Shown here: piece after piece, positions 1 to 6,350 of the stretch
Layout: each line of letters starts with the position of its first letter
How positions within the stretch are numbered: the first letter of the stretch is position 1
NCBI GenBank assembly: GCA_021796375.1
Contig: JAJYJF010000142.1
Location: 1-6,350, forward strand
Origin: Chloroflexota bacterium
GTDB lineage: Bacteria; Chloroflexota; Anaerolineae; Anaerolineales; Anaerolineaceae
Length of the DNA: 6,350 nucleotides
Direction of reading: 5' to 3'
Program-made: the position numbers and the translations under genes
Notes under the pieces: generated by a model
What the model was told of the DNA's origin: nothing
The model's input: the letters and a program-made list of their open reading frames with translations, nothing else
Database searches by the model: none

Positions 1-1886
1 CCGACCTCATCCTGTCTCTCCGCTTCCGTGTCGAAGAACTGCGGCGGCCCCAGGTAGCGCTCGACCATCGCCGGGCCCAGCCGGGACGGATAATGCTTCT
101 TCTCGGATTTCAAGCGCGCCACCTTGCGGAAGAGGCGTCCGATCTCGCGCTCCAAGTTGCGGACGCCGGCTTCGTAGGTATATTCACGGATCAGCCGGCG
201 CAGGGTGTCGTCCTGCAGCACCACCTCTCTCTCGTCCAGCCCGCTTTCCTCTTCCTGGCGCGGGACCAGGAAGCGGTGCGCAATTTCGATCTTCTCTTCC
301 TCAATATAGCCGGCAAAATCGATGACCTCCATGCGGTCGATCAGCGCCGGCGGGATGTTCCCGAGCGAGTTAGCGGTGGTGATAAACATCACCCGCGACA
401 GGTCATACGGCAGCTCGAGGTAATGGTCTGAAAATGCGTGGTTCTGCTCCGGGTCGAGCACCTCGAGGAGCGCCGCCGCCGGGTCGCCGCGGAAATCGGC
501 GCCCAGTTTATCGATCTCATCCAGCATGAACAGGGGGTTCACAGTCCCCGCCCGCCGCATGGTCTGGAGGATCCGCCCCGGCAGGGCGCCGATGTAGGTT
601 CGCCGGTGCCCGCGGATTTCGGCTTCATCGCGCACGCCGCCGAGCGAAAGCCTGACGAATTTTCTCCCCAGGGCTTCGGCGATCGAGCGTCCCAGAGATG
701 TTTTGCCCGTTCCTGGAGGGCCGACAAAGCACAGGATGGGCTGGCGCGATCGGCGCGGGTTGAGGCTGCGAACGGCGATATATTCCAGGATGCGGTCCTT
801 GGCTCTCCCCAGCCCGTAATGGAAGTGGTCCAGGACCTGAGCCGCGTGCTTGACGTCCAGGTTATCCTCGGTGGCCTGGCTCCAGGGGAGATCGAGGATC
901 CAATCGATGTAAGTCCTGATAATCCCCACCTCGGGCGCCAGCGCGGGCATCTGCGCCAGCCGGTCGATCTCCTTCACCGCGGCTGCCCGCACCTCGGTTG
1001 GCAGCTCCATTTTCTCGACCTTCGCGCGCAGATCGGCGATTTCCTGGGACCAGACATCCCCTTCACCCAGCTCGGTCTGGATGGCCTTCATCTGCTCGCG
1101 CAGGTAGAACTCCCGCTGCGACCGGTCGACCTCGCTCTGGACCCGGTTTTGGATCTCGTCTTCAAGCTGGAGGACGTCCAGCTCCTGCGCGAGCAGCCGG
1201 TTGACCCGCTTCAGCCGCTCCTGCGGATCTGGAAGCAGCAGCAGTGAAGCGCGCTCTTTAAGCGGCAGCGAGATCGCGGTGGCGGTCATATCCGCCAGCC
1301 AGCCCGGCTCGGTGATGTTGATCGAGAACAGGTGGGCTTCGTCCGGCAGGCTGCGGTCTAGCTGGATGCAGCGCTCGAACAGGTCGCGCGTCGTGCGCAT
1401 CAGCGCATCCGTATTGCGGTCGACGTCGGTGGGCTCTTCCAGCGGCCGGGCCCGAACGCTGTAAAACGGCTCTTTCTGGGTGAACTCGATCACCTCAACC
1501 CGCCGCCGCCCCTGGACGAGCGCCGAGGAGTTGCCGTCCGGCATGCTCAGCAGCCGCCCAACCGCCATCTCCACCCCAATGGGCAGGAAATCTCCCGGTT
1601 CAGGGTCGTCGATTTCGGGGTCCCGCTGGGTGAGGGCGATGACCGTCTGGACGTTCCCCTGCGCGTGCTGGATGGCCAGCAGATTTGACCCGGGGACGAT
1701 AAATACCGGCGAGACCATGCGCGGAAAAACGACCAGGTCGCGAAAAATCAGCACCGGGCACTGAATCAGCCCATCTTTGTCCGGGTCTGTATTCGGAATG
1801 CGGTAAAGCTCTTCTGTGCGCTGGTGGAGGGTGCTGGTATACTCCTCGTCCTCATCCTGGCGTCCAGTCCAATCGTCACCTTTCAT
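1..1886 (-). CDS. lon: ATP-dependent Lon protease, partial (C-terminal protease domain beyond window)
   Basis: Lon is a cytoplasmic homohexameric AAA+ serine protease that degrades misfolded and regulatory proteins. The frame is open from the ATG at 1886 to base 1, giving 628 residues. An acidic tail (about 1-38) precedes the substrate-binding N-domain (from about 40, beginning CPVLIFRDLVVFPRMVSPVF) and a long helical linker (about 220-320). The AAA+ module follows: Walker A GPPGTGKT at 389-396, Walker B PLFMLDEID at 451-459, sensor-1 TTAN at 503-506, arginine finger R518 in DRME, and sensor-2 GVRNLER at 574-580. All nucleotide-handling residues are present. The window cuts at the AAA-protease linker, so the Ser-Lys dyad cannot be checked. 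Walker A lies about 33 residues later than in E. coli Lon because of the longer N-terminus. A GGAGAGGA ribosome-binding sequence at 1894-1901 lies 7 bases before the start. It follows folC by 54 bases with no clear promoter or HAIR/CIRCE-type operator between, so co-transcription is likely. The family call is near certain. Confidence 0.97.
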   Translation of the reverse strand, partial: MKGDDWTGRQDEDEEYTSTLHQRTEELYRIPNTDPDKDGLIQCPVLIFRDLVVFPRMVSPVFIVPGSNLLAIQHAQGNVQTVIALTQRDPEIDDPEPGDFLPIGVEMAVGRLLSMPDGNSSALVQGRRRVEVIEFTQKEPFYSVRARPLEEPTDVDRNTDALMRTTRDLFERCIQLDRSLPDEAHLFSINITEPGWLADMTATAISLPLKERASLLLLPDPQERLKRVNRLLAQELDVLQLEDEIQNRVQSEVDRSQREFYLREQMKAIQTELGEGDVWSQEIADLRAKVEKMELPTEVRAAAVKEIDRLAQMPALAPEVGIIRTYIDWILDLPWSQATEDNLDVKHAAQVLDHFHYGLGRAKDRILEYIAVRSLNPRRSRQPILCFVGPPGTGKTSLGRSIAEALGRKFVRLSLGGVRDEAEIRGHRRTYIGALPGRILQTMRRAGTVNPLFMLDEIDKLGADFRGDPAAALLEVLDPEQNHAFSDHYLELPYDLSRVMFITTANSLGNIPPALIDRMEVIDFAGYIEEEKIEIAHRFLVPRQEEESGLDEREVVLQDDTLRRLIREYTYEAGVRNLEREIGRLFRKVARLKSEKKHYPSRLGPAMVERYLGPPQFFDTEAERQDEV

Positions 1887-1940
1887 CTTTCAATCCTCTC
1901 CATAAACCGGGGAAAATCATCGCGGCTCGGGAACTTCCGC

Positions 1941-3335
1941 CTAAGCCTTCGTCCCCGGGTGGCTCTCGGGAAAGCGCTCTTGCCAGGCCCAGTGAACACC
2001 CGCAGCGATAAACAGGCTGCCTGTTGCCAGCAAAACGCAGCGATCCCCCGCCTCTTCAAGACCCGCTCCCAGCGCGGCTTCGACGGGCGTGACCGCCCGG
2101 GCTGGCAGCCCAAACTGGTGAACCAACGAAACGATCTTCTCCGCGTTCATCGCCCGCGGGTGGATCGATTGGGTGGCAATCACTTTGCTGACCCGCGGCA
2201 GGAGTGCGCTCAGTATTCCCGGCACGTCTTTATCTTCCGAGACCCCAAAGATCAGGATAACCTGCAGCCCCGGAAAGTAATCGTCGAGGGTAATGCGGAG
2301 CTTCTGCGCGGAATCGGCGTTGTGCGCTGAATCGATGACCACCGGAGGGTCTCGCCGCAGGACCTCAAACCTCGCCGGCCAGCGCACCTTCCGCATGCCC
2401 TCGAGGACGGCCTCCGGCTTCATCGCCAGCCCTTGCTCCCGGGCGACCTGGAGGGCGGCATAGGCGGTAGCTGCGTTTTCAACCTGGTGAAACCCCAGCA
2501 GGGGGATGTTCAGGTGAAGGGGCTTCCAGCCGGGTTCTCCGCAGCCCTCGATAAAGTCATTCACTTTTTCCTGGTCTTTCGCCTCCCAGACGAACAGCGT
2601 TTGCCCGTCCAGGGAATGACTGACCGGTCCGAAGAGCATGTCCCGCCCGACCAGGCACAGCGGCGAGTTTCTTTCCCGGGCGGTTTTTTCCAAAACCTCC
2701 AGCGCTTCCGGTTTTTGGGGAGCGGAAACGACCGGTTTCCCTGGTTTGATGATCCCCGCTTTTTCGGTCGCGATCTGCGCCAGCGTGTCTCCGAGGACGT
2801 TCATGTGGTCGTAAGAGAGCGCCGTGATCACCGAGACCAGCGGGTCGATGACGTTCGTAGCGTCCAGCCTGCCGCCCAGCCCGACCTCAACCACGGTGAC
2901 CTCAACCCGGTTGCGGGCGAACCATAAAAACCCGAGCGCCGTGGTGATCTCGAAGGTTGTCAGGCTCTCGATCGCCGCGACGTGCGGCTTGACCTCATCG
3001 ACCAGCTCGATAAAAGCCTCATGCGGGATCGGTTCCCCGTTCACCTGGATCCGCTCGCAGTAATCCTGCAGGTGCGGCGAGGTGTACAACCCAACCCTGT
3101 AGCCCGAAGACTGGAGGACGGATGCGCACAGCGCAGAGACCGAGCCTTTGCCTTTGGTTCCGGCTACGTGCAGGATGGGGTAGCCGCGGTCCGGAGCGCC
3201 CAGGCGATCGAGCAGCTCCCGCATCCGCCCCAGATCAAACTTATCGGGTGCGAACTGAAAACCTCGGGTGAGGCTGTAGTCGACGTAGCTGTAAAGGTAG
3301 TCGAGAGCAGCCTGATAGCGCTGATCATCTTCCAT
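1941..3335 (-). CDS. folC: Folylpolyglutamate synthase / dihydrofolate synthase (FolC, Mur ligase family)
   Basis: FolC is a cytoplasmic ATP-dependent ligase that adds glutamate to tetrahydrofolates and, in many bacteria, to dihydropteroate. The 464 residues carry the whole family signature: P-loop GTKGKGS at 59-65, LYTSPHL at 83-89, TTFE (Mg-ligand region) at 126-129, VGLGGRLDAT at 151-160, YDHMNVLG at 175-182, EKAGIIK with the lysine usually carbamylated in Mur-type ligases at 191-197, GFHQVENAATA at 281-291, WPARFE at 319-324, DSAHNADS at 335-342 and the C-terminal LLATGSLF at 435-442. DSAHNAD replaces the commoner DGAHNP but keeps the His-Asn core. An in-frame ATG at 3434 would add 33 residues, but that extension resembles nothing in the family, has no ribosome-binding sequence, and overlaps a good promoter (3357-3385). 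The ATG at 3335 has AGGA at 3340-3343, 4 bases upstream. Whether the enzyme has one or both activities cannot be told from sequence alone. It heads the folC-lon unit. Confidence 0.95.
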   Translation of the reverse strand: MEDDQRYQAALDYLYSYVDYSLTRGFQFAPDKFDLGRMRELLDRLGAPDRGYPILHVAGTKGKGSVSALCASVLQSSGYRVGLYTSPHLQDYCERIQVNGEPIPHEAFIELVDEVKPHVAAIESLTTFEITTALGFLWFARNRVEVTVVEVGLGGRLDATNVIDPLVSVITALSYDHMNVLGDTLAQIATEKAGIIKPGKPVVSAPQKPEALEVLEKTARERNSPLCLVGRDMLFGPVSHSLDGQTLFVWEAKDQEKVNDFIEGCGEPGWKPLHLNIPLLGFHQVENAATAYAALQVAREQGLAMKPEAVLEGMRKVRWPARFEVLRRDPPVVIDSAHNADSAQKLRITLDDYFPGLQVILIFGVSEDKDVPGILSALLPRVSKVIATQSIHPRAMNAEKIVSLVHQFGLPARAVTPVEAALGAGLEEAGDRCVLLATGSLFIAAGVHWAWQERFPESHPGTKA

Positions 3336-3356
3336 AATATCCTGCACCAGGGCAAG

Positions 3357-3385
3357 ATTGTACCCGCCGGGGAGACTTAATGCAA
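3357..3385 (-). promoter_or_regulatory. Predicted sigma-70-type promoter for folC-lon
   Basis: On the minus strand a TTGCAT -35 box (3380-3385) and a TACAAT -10 box (3357-3362, five of six matches to TATAAT) are separated by exactly 17 bases. Transcription would start near 3350, leaving a leader of about 15 bases before the folC ATG at 3335. The boxes lie inside the alternative longer folC reading frame, which supports the shorter start. The -35 box matches only three of six consensus positions, so this remains a prediction. Confidence 0.55.
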
Positions 3386-3455
3386 GGGCGCTGCCGCCGA
3401 CCCGGCTGCGGGCCAGGGATGCCATAGGCTCCATTGATGTTAGGGTTTCTGCGCA

Positions 3456-3484
3456 TTGACGTCCCCGGATGCATCTGGTAGAGT
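3456..3484 (+). promoter_or_regulatory. Predicted sigma-70-type promoter for the DUF503 / radical SAM unit
   Basis: On the plus strand TTGACG (3456-3461, five of six matches to TTGACA) and TAGAGT (3479-3484, four of six matches to TATAAT) are 17 bases apart. The predicted transcription start, near 3491, gives a leader of about 20 bases before the ATG at 3511. The alternative ATG at 3469 lies in the spacer between the two boxes and could not be translated from this transcript. The promoter points away from the folC promoter, with about 70 bases between the two -35 boxes. Confidence 0.5.
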
Positions 3485-3510
3485 TGGGAGGGCTTCTGCG
3501 GGTCTATCAA

Positions 3511-3795
3511 ATGGCTGCCGGTCTTCTCACCCTGCATTTCCTGATCCCTGGCTGCACCTCTTTGAAAGAGAAACGGAGCCGGATTAAACCCGTGCTTGCC
3601 AGGCTGCGCCGCGAGTACAACATCTCCATCGCCGAGGTGGATCTCCTCGACCGCTGGCAGGAGGACGTGATCGCCTGCAGCATGGTCAGCAACGATCCAA
3701 ACCACGTGCGCAGCAGCCTCGACCAGCTGGTCCATTTCATCGAAACCCATTTCCGGGATCTGGAGCTGCTCGATCACCGCATTGAGCTGCTCTAA
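3511..3795 (+). CDS. DUF503 / YlxP-like small protein
   Basis: The 94-residue product matches the DUF503 (YlxP) family in length and in its landmarks: a first beta strand GLLTLHFLIPGC at 4-15, SLKEKRS at 17-23, a basic helix KPVLARLRREYN at 26-37, SIAEVD at 39-44, RWQ at 48-50, and VSND at 59-62 before a final amphipathic helix. The fold is a small ferredoxin-like domain. In Firmicutes relatives sit in the nusA-infB-rbfA operon, which suggests a role in translation or ribosome assembly, but the biochemical function is not established. An in-frame ATG at 3469 would add 14 residues; the start at 3511 is preferred because family members begin here and the upstream ATG lies inside the predicted promoter. 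The ribosome-binding sequence is weak: a GGGAGGG lies at 3486-3492, too far upstream for good use. It precedes the radical SAM gene by 54 bases on the same strand, so the two are probably co-transcribed. Confidence 0.88.
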   Translation: MAAGLLTLHFLIPGCTSLKEKRSRIKPVLARLRREYNISIAEVDLLDRWQEDVIACSMVSNDPNHVRSSLDQLVHFIETHFRDLELLDHRIELL

Positions 3796-3838
3796 TTGGA
3801 CAGCGTTTGAAGAGACCAGCGATCCTCGCATGGAGAGC

Positions 3839-3843
3839 AGGAG
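3839..3843 (+). promoter_or_regulatory. Ribosome-binding site that fixes a TTG start
   Basis: AGGAG at 3839-3843 is followed by six bases (AAAAGA) and then TTG at 3850. This is the best Shine-Dalgarno match in the window and lies at ideal spacing. No in-frame ATG or GTG occurs close by, so it supports TTG as the start codon of the radical SAM gene. Confidence 0.75.
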
Positions 3844-3849
3844 AAAAGA

Positions 3850-5763
3850 TTGAGATCCAGCCGCGAAATTGAGGCGCTGCTCGAGCGCACCCTCCTCACG
3901 GTTCAAAAACCCGGACGGTATGCCGGCGGCGAGCTGAACCAGGTGGTTAAGCCCTGGGATACAACCCGCACGCACGTTGCGCTGGTCTTTCCGGATATCT
4001 ACGATATCGGGCTGCCTAACCTTGGACTGGCGATCCTGTACGACGCGCTCAACAAGCGCCCGGATGCGCTCGCCGAGCGGGCATATGCCCCCTGGCTCGA
4101 CATGGAAGCCGTCATGCGCCGGGAAGGCATCCCGCTTTTTTCGCTCGAGAGCAAGCACGCCCTGGCAGCGTTCGATATTATCGGGATCTCGATTCCCTAC
4201 GAGACGCTGCATACGAACGTTCTCAACCTCCTTGACCTGGCGCAAATCCCGCAGCTCAGCCGCGAGCGAACCACCGCTCACCCGCTGGTGATCGCCGGCG
4301 GGCATTCCGCTTTCAACCCGGAGCCCATGGCGGAGTTTATCGATGCCTTTGTGGTTGGGGAGGGAGAAGAGGTCATCCACGAGATCGTGGACGCGTACCA
4401 GGCCTGGAAGGCGGTCGCGGCGCCGCGCAAAGACCTGCTGATGGCGCTGAGCAGGATCCCCGGGGTGTACGTTCCCAGCTTTTACCGGGTCGATTATGCT
4501 GCGGATGGGACGATCGCCGAAATTTCTGCTCAGGAGCCGGGCATCCCCCAAAAAGTTTTGAAGCGGGTGGTCGCCGAGCTGCCGCCCCCGGTGACGGATT
4601 TCATCGTCCCCTCGATCGATATCGTGCATAACCGGGTGGCGGTTGAAATCATGCGCGGCTGCACGCGGGGATGCCGTTTCTGCCAGGCCGGGATGATCAA
4701 TCGCCCGGTGCGCGAGAGGCCGCCCGAAGAGGTCGCCGCCGCGGTGGGAGCGGCTCTCAAAAAGACCGGCTACGAGGAAATCGCCCTGCTTTCGCTGAGC
4801 TCGTCTGACTATACGCAAATCTCCAGCCTGGTGGATTCGATCGCTGCTCAACTCGCCGGCAGGCATCTCACGATCTCCCTGCCTTCATTGAGGATCGATT
4901 CTTTTTCTGCCGAGCTCATGGACCGGTTGAAAGATTCCCGGCCGGGCGGCGGGTTTACCCTCGCCCCCGAGGCGGCCACCGAGCGCATGCGCGGGATTAT
5001 CAATAAAACCGTGACCAACGACCAGTTGATGGACACGGCCCGGGCGGTTTTCCAGCACGGTTGGACGACCTTGAAGCTTTACTTCATGATCGGGCACCCA
5101 TCCGAAACCCTGGACGACGTGCAGGCGATCGCGGACCTATGCAGGGCGGTTTTAAAAGAGGGCCGTCGAATCGCAGGCGGGCGGGTAAAGCTGCACGCCG
5201 GCGTTTCCACGTTCATCCCCAAGCCGCATACGCCCTTCCAGTGGGTTGCCTGTGACAGCCTGGACAAGATCCACGAAAAACAGGCACTGCTGATGCGCGA
5301 GCTCCGCAGCCCGGGGATTAAGCTCAGTTGGACCGAGCCCGAAGCCACCCTGCTGGAAGCCTGGCTTTCGCGCGGGGACCGCCGCCTGGGAGCGGTCATC
5401 CACCGCGCGTGGCAGCTGGGGGCGAAATTCGACGCCTGGCAGGACCAGTATCGCTACGATCTGTGGGTCCAGGCGTTCGAAGACTGCGGTTTGGAGCCCG
5501 ATTTTTACACCCGCTCCCGCGGGCGGGATGAAATCCTCCCCTGGGATAGGATCGATTCGGGCCTGCGCAAAAAATTCCTGCTCGCCGAGCTCGAGAAAAG
5601 CCTGGCCGCGCAAACCCGGGGAGATTGCCGCGAGGACTGCGCCGCATGCGGCATCCTGCCCGCTTTCAACGACCTCCGCGCGGCGGTGCCCGGGAAAGCC
5701 TGGATGTGCCCCGAGGTAAGGCCAAAGCGGGGGTCTGCCCGCGTGAAAGAATCCACCGGATGA
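3850..5763 (+). CDS. B12-domain-like radical SAM protein, TIGR03960 type (function unknown)
   Basis: This 637-residue protein belongs to the uncharacterised radical SAM family regularly found fused or next to DUF2344. Residues about 40-180 form a Rossmann-like domain resembling B12-binding modules (VALVFPDIYDIG at 43-54, VIAGGHSAFNPEPM at 147-160, VVGEGEE at 168-174). The cobalamin DxHxxG motif reads DIYDIG, so the axial histidine is absent and cobalamin binding is doubtful. The radical SAM barrel begins with CTRGCRFC; C271, C275 and C278 should hold the [4Fe-4S] cluster that cleaves S-adenosylmethionine. Later barrel landmarks are GGGFTLAPEAATERMR at 366-381, LYFMIGHPSET at 410-420 and VSTFIPKPHTPFQW at 452-465. 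A second cysteine group, C593, C597 and C600, plus C620, lies near the C-terminus and may bind a second metal centre. The start is TTG with a strong AGGAG six bases upstream. The stop TGA is followed at once by TAG, and the DUF2344 partner begins 6 bases after the TGA in the same frame. The substrate is unknown; the DUF503 neighbour hints at RNA or ribosome modification. Confidence 0.93.
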   Translation: MRSSREIEALLERTLLTVQKPGRYAGGELNQVVKPWDTTRTHVALVFPDIYDIGLPNLGLAILYDALNKRPDALAERAYAPWLDMEAVMRREGIPLFSLESKHALAAFDIIGISIPYETLHTNVLNLLDLAQIPQLSRERTTAHPLVIAGGHSAFNPEPMAEFIDAFVVGEGEEVIHEIVDAYQAWKAVAAPRKDLLMALSRIPGVYVPSFYRVDYAADGTIAEISAQEPGIPQKVLKRVVAELPPPVTDFIVPSIDIVHNRVAVEIMRGCTRGCRFCQAGMINRPVRERPPEEVAAAVGAALKKTGYEEIALLSLSSSDYTQISSLVDSIAAQLAGRHLTISLPSLRIDSFSAELMDRLKDSRPGGGFTLAPEAATERMRGIINKTVTNDQLMDTARAVFQHGWTTLKLYFMIGHPSETLDDVQAIADLCRAVLKEGRRIAGGRVKLHAGVSTFIPKPHTPFQWVACDSLDKIHEKQALLMRELRSPGIKLSWTEPEATLLEAWLSRGDRRLGAVIHRAWQLGAKFDAWQDQYRYDLWVQAFEDCGLEPDFYTRSRGRDEILPWDRIDSGLRKKFLLAELEKSLAAQTRGDCREDCAACGILPAFNDLRAAVPGKAWMCPEVRPKRGSARVKESTG

Positions 5764-5769
5764 TAGCCT

Positions 5770-6350
5770 ATGCGCATACGGATTAACTACGCCAAGGAAG
5801 CTCCCCTTCGCTATACCGGCGCCCTGGACGTGCAGCGCCTCTGGGAGCGCGCGCTGCGCCGCGCGGGACTGCCGCTCGCCTATTCGCAGGGCTTCCACCC
5901 GCAGCCGCGCATCAACCAGGCCAGCCCGCTCCCTTTAGGCTTTACCAGCCGGTCTGAGCTGATCGATGTCTGGATTGAGGGGAGCCTGCCCGTCGAAGAA
6001 ATCCAGGCTGCGCTGGGGATGGCTCTTCCCCCCGGGATCGAGCTTCACGGAATCTCACCGGTCGATGAGGCCAGCCCGTCCATCCAGGCCCTTCCCGGCA
6101 CGGCTGTATACCAGGTCCATTTTTTAGAGGGCATCCATACCCCGGACCTGCAAGCCCGGGTGGACCGCGTTCTGGGCGCGGAAAGCCTGCCGCGCCGCCG
6201 CAGGGAGAAGACCTACGATTTGCGCCCCCTCATCCTGGGGATGCACTGCGCGAGCCCGGTGGATGAGGCTGGCCCGATCCTCTGGATGGAGCTCTCCGCG
6301 AAGCCTTCCGCCACCGGGCGCCCTGACGAGGTTCTCGAAGAAATGGGCAT
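5770..6350 (+). CDS. DUF2344 / TIGR03936 protein, partial (radical SAM partner; C-terminus beyond window)
   Basis: The frame is open from the ATG at 5770 to the window end, 193 residues, and is probably missing a few tens of residues. Family landmarks are the N-terminal strand MRIRINYAKEAPLRYTGALD (1-20), a helix RLWERALRRAGLPLAYS, the motif GFHPQPRI at 41-48, PLPLGFTS at 53-60 and a basic stretch leading to KTYDLRPLI at 147-155. This domain is known only as a fusion to, or neighbour of, TIGR03960 radical SAM proteins, so it is inferred to act with the upstream gene as substrate-binding or partner subunit; no activity has been shown as far as I know. No signal peptide or membrane segment is visible. 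The start lies 6 bases after the upstream stop and has only a weak GGATGA ribosome-binding match overlapping that stop, which suggests translational coupling. In related operons ribonuclease G/E and the L21/L27 ribosomal genes often follow, but that region is outside the window. Confidence 0.92.
   Translation, partial: MRIRINYAKEAPLRYTGALDVQRLWERALRRAGLPLAYSQGFHPQPRINQASPLPLGFTSRSELIDVWIEGSLPVEEIQAALGMALPPGIELHGISPVDEASPSIQALPGTAVYQVHFLEGIHTPDLQARVDRVLGAESLPRRRREKTYDLRPLILGMHCASPVDEAGPILWMELSAKPSATGRPDEVLEEMG

Noticed and set aside
438..1247. A 269-codon open frame on the plus strand opposite lon.
   Set aside because: It lies antisense to the conserved Lon AAA+ module and linker, has no family motif, and is a shadow of GC-rich coding sequence.
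1887..1940. A possible terminator between folC and lon (GCGG/CCGC pairing followed by a T-rich stretch).
   Set aside because: The stem is only four base pairs with a long loop and the T run is four bases, too weak for intrinsic termination.
3390..3415. Short GC-rich inverted repeats in the divergent region that might be an operator.
   Set aside because: Stems are only four base pairs and overlap one another; such pairings are expected by chance in sequence this GC-rich.
3830..3853. A seven-codon mini-ORF (MESRRKD) whose TGA overlaps the TTG start of the radical SAM gene.
   Set aside because: It has no ribosome-binding site of its own, and the AGG-AGA codons are simply the Shine-Dalgarno region of the next gene. 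A leader peptide is possible but unsupported.
3325..4866. A 513-codon open frame on the minus strand, opposite the DUF503 gene and the first half of the radical SAM gene.
   Set aside because: It is antisense to two clearly recognised genes and crosses the divergent promoter region. Its product is rich in Arg, His, Asp and Gln with no recognisable domain, as expected for a shadow frame in GC-rich DNA.
5152..5898. A 248-codon open frame on the minus strand spanning the radical SAM / DUF2344 junction.
   Set aside because: It is antisense to both conserved genes, lacks recognisable motifs, and contradicts the strong sense-strand homology.

Overview
The window is a compact, gene-dense piece of a GC-rich bacterial chromosome with two divergent transcription units that meet at a roughly 175-base region (3336-3510). 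There are no RNA genes, mobile elements, CRISPR arrays or long non-coding stretches. The look of the proteins (FolC with a DSAHNAD rather than DGAHNP motif, Lon with an acidic N-terminal tail, a stand-alone radical SAM / DUF2344 pair) suggests a member of the Chloroflexota, perhaps Anaerolineae. That assignment is recollection-based inference and has not been tested by a search.

Left-hand unit, minus strand: folC (folylpolyglutamate / dihydrofolate synthase, start chosen at 3335) is followed after 54 bases by lon (ATP-dependent protease, start 1886). The lon reading frame is open to the window's left edge. It contains the substrate-binding N-domain and the complete AAA+ module, and is cut just before the proteolytic domain.

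Right-hand unit, plus strand: a small DUF503/YlxP-type gene (start chosen at 3511), then a 637-residue B12-domain-like radical SAM protein of the TIGR03960 type (TTG start at 3850), then 6 bases later a TIGR03936/DUF2344 gene that runs off the right edge. The last two are known as adjacent or fused partners of unknown function. Here they sit in the same reading frame, separated by two consecutive stop codons. DUF503 is linked in other bacteria to the nusA-infB-rbfA translation operon, so the unit has a ribosome or RNA-maturation flavour, but no substrate can be read from the sequence.

Each unit has a sigma-70-like promoter with a 17-base spacer in the divergent region. Both promoters overlap the longer possible starts of folC and the DUF503 gene, which argues for the shorter starts used here. 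The most interesting part of the window is the uncharacterised radical SAM / DUF2344 / DUF503 group. The rest is housekeeping.
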